From JAGNHS01 sp964609695 (GTDB lineage Bacteria; Bdellovibrionota; UBA2428): a stretch of DNA of 64,000 bases. Under the pieces are notes generated by a model that saw only the letters and a list, made by a program, of their open reading frames with translations, did no database searches and was not told the DNA's origin. This document shows positions 53,243-62,068 of this stretch, piece by piece. Location of the stretch: assembly GCA_964609695.1 (NCBI GenBank), contig CAZSSP010000001.1:1-64000 (forward strand). Direction: 5' to 3'. A program made the translations under genes and the position numbers. The first letter of the stretch is position 1; each line of letters starts with the position of its first letter.

Positions 53243-56011
53243 ATGAAATTACGTATGCTTTGGCTACTTCCTCTAATAACAGGGGAAGCAGCCCTCAGAG
53301 CTAACGAAACTGAAAGCAAGGTGAATCGCACGCCTCAAGAAAGCGTTAGTAGCTCAAATCCCGCCAATCCATTGCCTAAAGCCAAAACAGAAGAAGATAA
53401 AATTCCGCTCGACCCTAAAACCGAAGCTTTAAAAAAAGCCATTGAAGCTGCAGGAGTTGAGAGCGATGCCATTTATCAAAGAATTAGTAAAATTCGAAAA
53501 GCCGCCTTTTATCAGCTTCGCCATACTAAAAATATTCCAAGCAAACTCGAAAATGATTACACTCAACTTGAAAATGATTTTTCTAAATACCTTCGTTTTG
53601 TTGAAAGCTTCTTAGACAAAAACGCCAATACTGAAAAAATTCTAGCGCCTCAACAAATGGCGCTTTATTCGAATATTATTTTTGCCACTGCTATTAACCT
53701 CATTGAAATCGGATCCCTTAAGGGAATCATTTCAACACGGCAATCCGAAAGCGATATGGAGCTTTGGATTCGACGTTTCTCTGTGAGCTTTCCAACTTCA
53801 CTTTCAGAAGTCAGCGATGAAATCGTTCAATCACTAAGCAATCGCTGGGGCAAAAAGTACAGCAATTTTATTAGTAGCCGAGAAGATGAAACTCATACAC
53901 GTTTCATGCTCAATCCAAACTATCTTGCCTTCGCTTCCATGGGCTATCGCTTTCAAAGGGAAGTTTCCGACGAAGAGTTTCTAGCCCTAACTCAATATTT
54001 TTCTACCGATCAACTTCAAGCTGCCTGGCAAAATATACAATATTATCTCAACGAAGAACTCACCCCCCTAAATTATCCCGACGCACTTTTAGAAAACATT
54101 AGAAGTCTAGGATTAAGCAAATGGATAAGCAAAGTTGATCAAAACGAAGTTCAAAGATCAAATGCCATTAAACTCATCCTCGAAACTCTGAAAAAGCGCC
54201 AAAACGAATTTGGCACTTTTCATAATGATGCCTATTACCAAAAAATTCTAGAAGCTTTTAGAGTGAGCGACTTAGGCGCCAACCAAGACTTTATTGGTAA
54301 TGGAATTGTGAAACTCATGAAAGAAAAAGAAGGCAGAGCCAATCCCGTGCTCTACACTTTAATCTCACAAAGTGCCTGGGATCCCACTATTAATACCCCT
54401 AAAGAAATTGATGAAAAGTTGAAAACTTTTATTGTACGAAGTCGAGTTGCAACTGACGTTAGCATAATTGAAGAGTTCGTAAGAAACCTTAATGAAATTA
54501 GCGACACCAATATTCCTGAAAAATTTAGAAGTGTTTCAAAAGAAAGCTACAGAAATGGAATCAAAGTTGTTTTTGATAGTGCTGCCGACTACTTTGCAGC
54601 TACTGAAAAGCTCAGCTTTAATTTAACTAAAGCTGATTTTGAAGCCGATTATCGCGCTCGTCACGACCGAATTATTATCTCTTACGCTCAAACTTTACTT
54701 AGAGCTTCGGGCTCACTTTCTTCTCACGTTCAAGAAGTGGATTACAGCGCTCTTAAAGAAGCCTTAAAAAACAGACTTGGGAAATTGGCTTTGAGCTCCT
54801 ACATTCAAGGTGAAATTGAAAAATTCACTTATGTTCAAAAGCCTGAGGACGCTAACAAACTCTTTGCCGCTGTTAACAAAAAAATTGAAAAAGAGATTTC
54901 AGATTTAGAAAAGCAAAAACCCAATGGAGGCTGGTTCAGCAAATCCACACAGGGAATTGATTCTGAAACTTATACCACTTTAAGCGCATCGCTCAAAAAA
55001 GACCAAGAAGACTGGAAAAAAGTAGGAGCTCTTTTTGGCGTAGGCAGCCAAGCGGTAGTTGCCACCATGCTCTTGAGCCAAGAAGAATACGTGAGTTACA
55101 GAAAATATTTAGAGAACCAAACCTTAGGTCGTCTGCCCGTTCTTGCCATTCAACTAAATTATAAAGGTGGAAAAACTGAACTCTGGAGAATTCTCTACGA
55201 CATCACCAAAGGATCGACTCGCGCCTCTCCTAAATCATTGCCATGGATTTACATGGCTCTTAAAGAAGCTAAAAACAACTTACTACAATCTTGGAAGACC
55301 ATTACTGAAGCCAAAGATTACAAAGATATTGATATGCTGGTTAAAAGCCCACTTTTCCATGCGGGACTAAAAGCAGCCTTCCCTGAATATGAAGAAGTTC
55401 GTTTAGAAGTTCTAGGCGGACTGAGCATGGAAAACTTTTATCAGCGCTTTATCAGCAAACCTATTTCTGCCACTAGTCAGTTTGTTGTCTTTCCAGTTTT
55501 TCTCATGAATGTGGCCAATTATGCTCTCTCTAAAGTTTCGGGAGATTCCCTAAGCCCTGGCGGACAATTCTTAGCTCGCTATCTCATCATTCTCTACACG
55601 CTCAAAGCGGCTCAATCACAGCAAGGCTTAATTGGCTCTCTAGCCGACACCTGGAGAAGCTCCACACCTTCTTTCTTTTGGCTCTTCTTCTATGGAGACT
55701 TTGCCACACGCGAAAGTATGATGGTTGCCGAAAATGGTATTGGTTTCTCCATGCAAGAAACTGACGAAGGATTACGAATCACCGAACCCAAAACTCTTCG
55801 CGATGGAAGAACATTCTTTTTAAGTTCAGCTCTTGGATCTCCTCTTATTGATAAGCAATATTTTGAAGGCACAAGAAAAGCTTATTTCACAAAACTTTCT
55901 ACAGTTTATTTCCAATTAGCTTTTGACACTTGGATTGCAAGCAACATTAGCCGCGCCGTGATTCAAGACCTTCGCGCTCGAAACAGTTCATCGGCAGGAG
56001 CTCAGCAATGA
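53243..56011 (+). CDS. Large exported/membrane protein of AAA+ operon, unknown family
   Basis: The 922-residue protein starts with a probable signal peptide (about 1-19). A long soluble helical region follows (about 50-700) with no motif I recognise. The C-terminal part contains hydrophobic stretches (FVVFPVFLMNVANYAL, FLARYLIILYTL, FFWLFFYGDF near 740-835). It begins nine bases after the AAA+ gene and its stop overlaps the next start (ATGA). Codon use is like the neighbours. It is likely to work with the AAA+ protein; the activity is unknown. Confidence 0.65.
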   Translation: MKLRMLWLLPLITGEAALRANETESKVNRTPQESVSSSNPANPLPKAKTEEDKIPLDPKTEALKKAIEAAGVESDAIYQRISKIRKAAFYQLRHTKNIPSKLENDYTQLENDFSKYLRFVESFLDKNANTEKILAPQQMALYSNIIFATAINLIEIGSLKGIISTRQSESDMELWIRRFSVSFPTSLSEVSDEIVQSLSNRWGKKYSNFISSREDETHTRFMLNPNYLAFASMGYRFQREVSDEEFLALTQYFSTDQLQAAWQNIQYYLNEELTPLNYPDALLENIRSLGLSKWISKVDQNEVQRSNAIKLILETLKKRQNEFGTFHNDAYYQKILEAFRVSDLGANQDFIGNGIVKLMKEKEGRANPVLYTLISQSAWDPTINTPKEIDEKLKTFIVRSRVATDVSIIEEFVRNLNEISDTNIPEKFRSVSKESYRNGIKVVFDSAADYFAATEKLSFNLTKADFEADYRARHDRIIISYAQTLLRASGSLSSHVQEVDYSALKEALKNRLGKLALSSYIQGEIEKFTYVQKPEDANKLFAAVNKKIEKEISDLEKQKPNGGWFSKSTQGIDSETYTTLSASLKKDQEDWKKVGALFGVGSQAVVATMLLSQEEYVSYRKYLENQTLGRLPVLAIQLNYKGGKTELWRILYDITKGSTRASPKSLPWIYMALKEAKNNLLQSWKTITEAKDYKDIDMLVKSPLFHAGLKAAFPEYEEVRLEVLGGLSMENFYQRFISKPISATSQFVVFPVFLMNVANYALSKVSGDSLSPGGQFLARYLIILYTLKAAQSQQGLIGSLADTWRSSTPSFFWLFFYGDFATRESMMVAENGIGFSMQETDEGLRITEPKTLRDGRTFFLSSALGSPLIDKQYFEGTRKAYFTKLSTVYFQLAFDTWIASNISRAVIQDLRARNSSSAGAQQ

Positions 56012-57441
56012 AAAAGTTTTTAATGCTTTTTTCTTTGCTTCCCTATCTTCTAGACGCCAAAAGCGATGTGAGCGCTTCGAAACTTGAATCTTATTTTGTA
56101 TCTTATAAAAACGATCCTAACTCTTTTGAAAGCGACGCTAAACTTCTCGCGATAGTGACCGAAGTCCTTCCTGAAAAATATGAAGACTTTGAAAAATCAA
56201 CTTACACAAATTTAATAGATCGAGCCTGGGCTAAAAAAGATCAGCATCCAGCGGCTGTTTTAAATTTAATAAGTTACTTAGAAGATCGCAGAAGTAGGAT
56301 TTACGCAAGACTGGCTTCTGAAAGCAATCAAGATCACATGATGTATTCAACTGCGACTGGAACTTTGGGAGCAATAGCCACCGTTGCATCGCCCTACGTA
56401 GCCAATGCTGCCGTTAATAAAGTTTCAGTCATCAGAGCCTCTGGCGCTTTAGTGTCTTTAAACTCCAGACTTCAACAACAAAAGTGGCTCAAAAATCCTT
56501 GGTTACAAGCCGGATCCGCTTTTATTGGTGCTGGTGCAGGTATGGCCTATCATTACACTGCCAATGAAATGGGCTGGTCTCTTGGAAATTTACCGCCAAG
56601 CCCTCTTGAACATCTTGGATTTAACACCGAAGGCTATAGCAAATTTGATAAAGCAGATACCTTTAATATGCTTCCGAAAACAATCGATACTGCATTATTT
56701 ATTCCTTTAAGCCCGCTCGTTCTTGCAGCTTCACTGGGTTTTTCTAAATTAATTACAAAACCTTTTGCTTGTATTCCGATATTCGAAAAAATTGGAACTA
56801 AACTCGACCAACATCCTAGAGTGAGAAGTGTTATGCGATTTTTTAATCCTGTAGTTTGGACAGGTATGGGACTGAGCTATCTGCTTTTAGATTCACTAAC
56901 CGATAAAATCACTGATCCGCTCGAAGAACTAGCTTATTATAAAAATTACCAAAGGGCTTTAAAACAATTAGAAGACAATAAAAATGACCCCGTTAAATTT
57001 GAACTTGCAAAAGAAGAACTTTATTTGCGTTTAATGGACCTTCACAAAATCCTCGCAGGAAAAGTGAAAAACAAAATGTCTAAAGACATCCGAAAAATTC
57101 TCGACGAAAACAAAGACGATAAAATTGCTGCTGAAAAAATTGAAAACTACTTAAAAAATTCTGAATGGTCTATGAGTGAATCCGACCTCAACACTCGAAC
57201 ATGGATGAAACTTATCGAAAGCGATCCCGGCAATGAACCTAAAGTTCTCACTGATGTGATGAATAAAGCTAATTCGTTTGAAATCACTAACTCAGCTCAT
57301 TTATTTCTACATGCTGCCGCCACTCTAAGAGCGTACAATCAAGAACCCGTATTAAAAGGAGTTCCACTTATTCACGAAGCTTTTCGTGAGTGGACTCTTT
57401 TAGAAGTGTCAACAATTTCTCTTAAAGGAGAAGACCAATGA
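56008..57441 (+). CDS. Exported membrane protein of AAA+ operon, unknown family
   Basis: The 477-residue protein has a signal peptide (about 1-17) and several Gly/Ala-rich hydrophobic segments: GTLGAIATVASPYVANA (about 113-130), GSAFIGAGAGMAYHY (about 170), FIPLSPLVLAASLGF (about 230) and VWTGMGLSYLLL (about 290). The C-terminal 160 residues are helical and charged. It is coupled to the genes before and after by ATGA overlaps. Signal-peptide plus Gly-rich hydrophobic layout resembles the next gene, which suggests that they are related or paralogous in architecture. Confidence 0.65.
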   Translation: MKKFLMLFSLLPYLLDAKSDVSASKLESYFVSYKNDPNSFESDAKLLAIVTEVLPEKYEDFEKSTYTNLIDRAWAKKDQHPAAVLNLISYLEDRRSRIYARLASESNQDHMMYSTATGTLGAIATVASPYVANAAVNKVSVIRASGALVSLNSRLQQQKWLKNPWLQAGSAFIGAGAGMAYHYTANEMGWSLGNLPPSPLEHLGFNTEGYSKFDKADTFNMLPKTIDTALFIPLSPLVLAASLGFSKLITKPFACIPIFEKIGTKLDQHPRVRSVMRFFNPVVWTGMGLSYLLLDSLTDKITDPLEELAYYKNYQRALKQLEDNKNDPVKFELAKEELYLRLMDLHKILAGKVKNKMSKDIRKILDENKDDKIAAEKIENYLKNSEWSMSESDLNTRTWMKLIESDPGNEPKVLTDVMNKANSFEITNSAHLFLHAAATLRAYNQEPVLKGVPLIHEAFREWTLLEVSTISLKGEDQ

Positions 57442-58889
57442 AAAAGCATATTTTATTAACTGCCTTTATTTTGCCTTTGATTGCCTTCGGGAAAGACTCT
57501 CTACTCATAGATAGCTTTCAAGACACACACAAACCCGACAGCAAAGTGGTTAAATACGTCATGCAATTCGAACAAATTGCTTGTTACAAGCTTCGCAATT
57601 CGAGCACGGAGTTACTGGCCAGCACAAAGGGAGTTTTAAACGAAGCTTTTTGCCAATCTAGAATAGCTAACGGTAAATTGTCTGATCTTCTGATTCAAAA
57701 AAATACCGAACAACTGGTTCAAAAAGTGGCCGATCTTTCCGAATATGAATACAACACTTATCTCACTTACCTTTCGCTAATTTTCACCAATGCTCCGATC
57801 AATCTTTTACCTGAAAACCCAATTTTAGTTTGGGAAACGGTAGATGCCCTGCTCACTAAACTCAAAGACATTGGGATTAATGAATACGCTCAAGAAAAAT
57901 TTGATCGCAAACACAAAGTTCGTAAAGGTGTTGGCACCATACTTCTTTGGACACTTGGAACGACTGGTGGAAGCATTGTTTTTAAAACTCTTGGTAACGT
58001 TGCCCGCGGCCAAGTGGCTTCTCCTACTTCGCGCTTTCAAATAGCCATGTATAACGTTGCTGGTCGTATTCGTGCCGCAGCTCAAAGAGTTCCCTATGAG
58101 GAAAAAACTGTGCAACTTTACCTTAACAGTTCACCCATTTTAACTTCGGTGAAAGTTCCTGCAGATTTTGGAAATCCCGCCGCTTTTAAGGGCGCCTTCA
58201 AAGCTTTAAAAATATTTTCATTCTGGCCTGATTTTCCAAGCACTAAAATGCAATACGCTTTAACTGCTCTTACAGGTGCAGGAATTGGAACTTATCAATT
58301 TGTGAATTGGCTCGGTAGCGAAGATCGTTTTGAAGTTCGTGAACCCGCGCTTAAATTCTTAGATGATGCTCAACATGCTGTAAAAAACCAAACCTGTAAT
58401 GATCTCGTTTCTAAATATGATGAGTTCAGAGCTTTGTTACAAATGATACAAATTGGAGAGCTTAATACTTATCTTACTGAAGCCGTAAAAGAAGAGGCTG
58501 AGAAAGAAGCAGAAAAAGCAGCCAAGCTCGATCCCAAAGCTCCAAAAACTGAGCCTAAAAAAGAAGTGACTCTTGATGAGAAAAAAGCTGCACTTAATAA
58601 ACTCGCCATTGAAATTTTGGGTTGGAATAATCCACAAAAAATTCAGCTCGAAACTGCGAAGCTTGATTATCTTCAGCAGCACGACCAAGGATCTAACGAT
58701 AAAAGAAGTAGCTTAAGGGCTGAAATTCCTTTTATTAAGGAAACACTTCGCCACCTACAGTCGAGCGCTACTAAGCTTATGGAAGCTTTAGCTCAGATCA
58801 ACTTAGACGATCCCACCAAAATGGCTCCAAAGTTAGACAACATTAAAGAGCCCGATTGGTCTAAAGAAGAAAACCCCTGCGGCCAGTAA
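57438..58889 (+). CDS. Exported membrane protein of AAA+ operon, unknown family
   Basis: The 483-residue protein has a signal peptide (about 1-18, LIAFG). A Gly-rich hydrophobic region GTILLWTLGTTGGSIVF follows near residue 155, with another, YALTALTGAGIGTYQFV, near 275. Its C-terminal third is Lys/Glu/Pro-rich. The start overlaps the upstream stop by four bases. It is the last gene of the operon, and the next feature downstream is a long palindrome. No family is recognised. Confidence 0.65.
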   Translation: MKKHILLTAFILPLIAFGKDSLLIDSFQDTHKPDSKVVKYVMQFEQIACYKLRNSSTELLASTKGVLNEAFCQSRIANGKLSDLLIQKNTEQLVQKVADLSEYEYNTYLTYLSLIFTNAPINLLPENPILVWETVDALLTKLKDIGINEYAQEKFDRKHKVRKGVGTILLWTLGTTGGSIVFKTLGNVARGQVASPTSRFQIAMYNVAGRIRAAAQRVPYEEKTVQLYLNSSPILTSVKVPADFGNPAAFKGAFKALKIFSFWPDFPSTKMQYALTALTGAGIGTYQFVNWLGSEDRFEVREPALKFLDDAQHAVKNQTCNDLVSKYDEFRALLQMIQIGELNTYLTEAVKEEAEKEAEKAAKLDPKAPKTEPKKEVTLDEKKAALNKLAIEILGWNNPQKIQLETAKLDYLQQHDQGSNDKRSSLRAEIPFIKETLRHLQSSATKLMEALAQINLDDPTKMAPKLDNIKEPDWSKEENPCGQ

Positions 58890-58908
58890 TCTTTAGCCCT
58901 TAAAATCG

Positions 58909-59096
58909 ATTGTGCGCTAAGAAACGGGCCTGGATTATTTAGCGTAATATTTATTAGTACCTATAAAATCAACAACAAGAGCATCTTGGGGTGGGCGACG
59001 GGGCAAGGCCCCAAGCCACAGGGGTCGCCCAAGCCGCTCTTGTTGTTGATTTTATAGGTATAAATAGATTTCGAGGCCCGTTTCTTAGCGCACAAT
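58909..59096. repeat. Long palindromic hairpin element (188 bp)
   Basis: A 23-base block at 58909-58931 is exactly repeated in inverted form at 59074-59096. A second exact 24-base pair, 58959-58982 with 59036-59059, lies inside. The centre is GC-rich (GGGGCAAGGCCCC). The two paired blocks are separated by unpaired bulges. It occupies most of the interval between the AAA+ operon and the small membrane protein gene, so it may end the operon transcript or be a mobile palindrome. Confidence 0.85.
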
Positions 59097-59130
59097 TCAA
59101 TTAAAACTTATAAATATCCGAAAAGTGTTT

Positions 59131-59337
59131 ATGAACTTTCTAATGCCTATAGGAATGATTTTAATGGCTTTTGCTACCCAAGCTTTTTACAAATTACTCT
59201 TGAGATATTCAGAAAATCATCCAGAAAATAAGGGAATTAATATTTATCTCGAAAAATTTTCATATCGAAATCGCTTTTCCATTTACATGATTGCAATGGG
59301 TAGTCTTTGGCTGATTTTAGAAATCGCCACTAAATAA
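59131..59337 (+). CDS. Small membrane protein of unknown function
   Basis: The 68-residue product (ATG at 59131; a GTG six bases earlier is possible) has two hydrophobic helices, FLMPIGMILMAFATQAF and MIAMGSLWLILEIA, with a positively charged loop containing NHPENKG between them. The stop is convergent with menG and overlaps it by eight bases. No family is recognised, and no Shine-Dalgarno is clear. Confidence 0.5.
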   Translation: MNFLMPIGMILMAFATQAFYKLLLRYSENHPENKGINIYLEKFSYRNRFSIYMIAMGSLWLILEIATK

Positions 59338-60064
59338 AAATAGCTTTAGTCGCGCGATAAATATAAGCAATTCCCATTGAAAGCGGACGCGCATGTAAAC
59401 AAGTCAAAGGAGCACTTTTTTGCATCAACTCTATGAACTTCTCGTCACAAGGAAACTCGGCTGAGGAACTTTCAAGATACTGATAAGCTTCCTTACTTCC
59501 TGTAACAACCGAACCAATTTTTGGAAGAATCTTTTGCGAATAAACCGTATACATTTTGTGAAACCAAGGAGATTTTGGCTGACCAAATTCTAAAATATAA
59601 ATTTCGCCCTTTGGTTTTAAGACACGAGTCATTTCAGCCAAAGCTTTTTCGGGATCAGCCACATTGCGAATTCCAAAAGCAATCGTAACCACGTCGAAAG
59701 TCTCATCAGCAAAAGGAAGATTCATGGTGTCGGCCGATTGAAACACGATGTCGCAACCTTTTTTTTGAGCCTTTGAAGGAGCCGTAACAAGCATGTCGTC
59801 GCAAAAATCAGTCGCTGTCACATGCGCTCTGTTTTTAAAATTTTTCTTAATTTCAATGGCCAAATCGCCCGTGCCTGTAGCGCAATCTAAAATTCTTAAA
59901 GGTTTGTTGGAAGAGTGTTCTGTATTGCGATGAGAATTCGCAATCCAATTAACAAGTTCTTTTCTCCAAAGTTTATGAATGCCAAACGACAAAACCTGAT
60001 TGGCTAAATCATATCGAGGAGCAATACTTGAAAACATTTCACGAATAGTTTGCGGGTTTTTCAT
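59330..60064 (-). CDS. menG: Demethylmenaquinone methyltransferase (MenG/UbiE)
   Basis: The ATG at 60064 gives 244 residues; the upstream extension lies in the overlapping gene. The UbiE/MenG family pattern is visible: FSSIAPRYDLANQVLSFG at the start, the SAM-binding motif DCATGTGDLAIE, and DVVTIAFGIRNVADPEKAL with the post-motif. It methylates the menaquinone (and in some bacteria ubiquinone) ring. menF, menD and menH lie nearby, which supports a menaquinone role. It overlaps the DAHP synthase gene by 26 bases. Confidence 0.93.
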   Translation of the reverse strand: MKNPQTIREMFSSIAPRYDLANQVLSFGIHKLWRKELVNWIANSHRNTEHSSNKPLRILDCATGTGDLAIEIKKNFKNRAHVTATDFCDDMLVTAPSKAQKKGCDIVFQSADTMNLPFADETFDVVTIAFGIRNVADPEKALAEMTRVLKPKGEIYILEFGQPKSPWFHKMYTVYSQKILPKIGSVVTGSKEAYQYLESSSAEFPCDEKFIELMQKSAPLTCLHARPLSMGIAYIYRATKAIFI

Positions 60065-60893
60065 GACGTAGAACTCCAATTCTATCAACTAAATCCACTT
60101 TAGGACGAGCCAATTCTCTTCCCATAGCATTGAGAACTTTTTCAAGACGATCCATTAGAGATTCCAAGGATTCAAAATCTATAGCTTGTCTGGCATCAGA
60201 AAATGCCACTTTTGGATTGGGATGACATTCAATCAACAATCCATCTGCACCCGAAGCAGCCGCCGCCAAAGACATGGGCTCTACCAATTCACTCAATCCA
60301 GTTGCATGTGAGGGATCTACTAGAACTGGGAATTGGGTGCTTTGTTTAACATAGGCCACGGCTGAAAGATCTAAAGTGTTTCGCATGGCTTTTTCAAAAG
60401 TACGAATGCCACGTTCACAAAGAATAATATTAGTATTGCCTCCGCGAACCAGATATTCACTGGCATGAATCCACTCTTCAATCGTGGCCGAAAAAGCTCT
60501 TTTCAAAATGACAGGCTTGGAAAGTTTCGAAAGCTCTTTCAACAGCGCATAGTTATACATGTTGCGAGTTCCTACTTGGAAGACATCAACAACTTCAGAC
60601 ATCCAATCTAACTCTCGAGGATCGGTGACTTCAGATACAAAAGGCAATGGCACATGCTTGATAACGTTTTTAATAATAGGCAGGGCATCACGTCCTAAGC
60701 CCTGAAAAGAGTCTGGATGAGTGCGGAGTTTATTAATACCCCCGCGCAACATGACAGCACCGGCCTTATAAGCCATGCGAGCTGAAACTTCCCATTGTTT
60801 CTCGGATTCAATAGAACAGGGCCCAGCTATAACCACAAAAGGGCTAGCTCCTACTTCCCATGAACCTACACGAACTGAACGGCATCTTTGCAT
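60039..60893 (-). CDS. aroF: 3-deoxy-7-phosphoheptulonate (DAHP) synthase, type I-beta
   Basis: The chosen ATG gives 284 residues; a GTG at 60935 would add 14. The catalytic barrel starts VVIAGPCSIES and continues with AVMLRGGINKLRTHPDSFQG, VGTRNMYNY, LILKR-type strand and DPSHATG, typical of the KDO8P-like DAHP synthases. It catalyses the entry step of the shikimate pathway, which supplies chorismate for menaquinone. That fits its place beside menG and menF-menD-menH. It is opposite in direction to menF, with a palindromic repeat between them. Confidence 0.93.
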   Translation of the reverse strand: MQRCRSVRVGSWEVGASPFVVIAGPCSIESEKQWEVSARMAYKAGAVMLRGGINKLRTHPDSFQGLGRDALPIIKNVIKHVPLPFVSEVTDPRELDWMSEVVDVFQVGTRNMYNYALLKELSKLSKPVILKRAFSATIEEWIHASEYLVRGGNTNIILCERGIRTFEKAMRNTLDLSAVAYVKQSTQFPVLVDPSHATGLSELVEPMSLAAAASGADGLLIECHPNPKVAFSDARQAIDFESLESLMDRLEKVLNAMGRELARPKVDLVDRIGVLRHEKPANYS

Positions 60894-60941
60894 TAGTGAG
60901 TGGAGCCTCTCACAGGATGCCCAAACTTTCCACATTTTCAG

Positions 60942-61028
60942 AAGGCGCCTAGCGACTTTTTACAGCCGACCCCCACCCTTTAGCGGTTAAAAGGTGGGGG
61001 TCGATGCGTAAAAGTCGCTAGACGCCTT
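60942..61028. repeat. Palindromic repeat element, copy 2 (87 bp)
   Basis: AAGGCGCCTAGCGACTTTTT at the left end is matched by the inverted AAAAGTCGCTAGACGCCTT at the right. The inner arms CGACCCCCACC and GGTGGGGGTCG form a second stem around AGCGGTT. The left arm is nearly the same as the left arm of the element at 47864-47976, which marks both as one family. It lies between the divergent DAHP synthase and menF genes. Confidence 0.9.
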
Positions 61029-61054
61029 ATAGATATAAATTCTATAGTCGGGGG

Positions 61055-62068
61055 GTGTTATTTGAGGACCAAAATACTTCTTTTTTCTTGCTACAAAGTC
61101 CTTGGGGTCTATTATTTTCCAATTCTGCCCCATTTTACTCCCCCACACCTCACCCCCAACTTCCTAGCTTTTATGTAAACGACTTTTTTCTTAAATCCCC
61201 CACTCCTTGGGCCATCGTTCCTGAGCTGCAAATTCTTGATAAAAACACGATAAGCTCATCTGAATTAAACTCAAAAAAAACCGACATTTTTAACGAGCTA
61301 AATCCTGAAGAATTCTTTGAAACTTTTGAGAAGATCCAAAACGATATGCAACTTGGCTTATATGAAAAAATTGTAGCCGCAGCTTGTTTTAAAGGCCCAG
61401 CACAAAAGTTAAATTTAAAAAAATTTATTGATAAAGCTCAATTAGCCCAAGGGCGAATTCCATATGCTTTTTCCAATACTCAGAAAGCCATTTTAGGACT
61501 CAGTCCTGAAATTTTATTTTCCATCGAAGGCAATGAATTAAAAACAATGGCCCTTGCCGGAAGTGCACCCTCTTCACAATCCAAAGAACTTTTAAAAAGC
61601 AGCAAAGACATAAGAGAACACCAAATAGTCGTCGATGCTATCTCAAAAAAACTGGCTCCATTTGGACAACTCAGCATTGGAGATATTGAAGTTGCAGAAT
61701 TTGGTCCTATAAGCCATTTAAAAAGCCAAATTCATCTTAAAATCTTTGATAAAATTGATATCCCAACGCTAATCAAAACACTCCACCCTACACCCGCACT
61801 TGGCGCCCATCCGTGGAATGAATCCAGCATTTATCGGCTTAAAACATTACGCGAAAAGCACGGAATTTATCCAGAGTTTGGTGCTCCTTTTGGAATTCTT
61901 TGGGGAGAAAAGGCCTTCTTTCTTGTAGCTATCCGGAATATACTCATAACTGAAAACGAGACTCTTCTTTCTACTGGTTGTGGAATCATAAAAGAGAGTC
62001 GTCGTGATAAAGAATGGGCAGAAATATTGCTTAAAAAAAATGCGGTCGCTCAAGGAATTGGATTATGA
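61055..62068 (+). CDS. menF: Isochorismate synthase MenF
   Basis: The 337-residue protein matches the chorismate-binding family, with KIVAAACFKG, GLSPEILFSI, TMALAGSAP and the conserved DIREHQIVVD. The C-terminal LHPTPALGAHP and GAPFGILWG segments are typical of isochorismate synthases. It is shorter than the common MenF (about 430) because the N-terminal half is reduced. The GTG start follows directly after GGGG and a palindromic element. Its stop overlaps menD (ATGA). Confidence 0.9.
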   Translation: MLFEDQNTSFFLLQSPWGLLFSNSAPFYSPTPHPQLPSFYVNDFFLKSPTPWAIVPELQILDKNTISSSELNSKKTDIFNELNPEEFFETFEKIQNDMQLGLYEKIVAAACFKGPAQKLNLKKFIDKAQLAQGRIPYAFSNTQKAILGLSPEILFSIEGNELKTMALAGSAPSSQSKELLKSSKDIREHQIVVDAISKKLAPFGQLSIGDIEVAEFGPISHLKSQIHLKIFDKIDIPTLIKTLHPTPALGAHPWNESSIYRLKTLREKHGIYPEFGAPFGILWGEKAFFLVAIRNILITENETLLSTGCGIIKESRRDKEWAEILLKKNAVAQGIGL

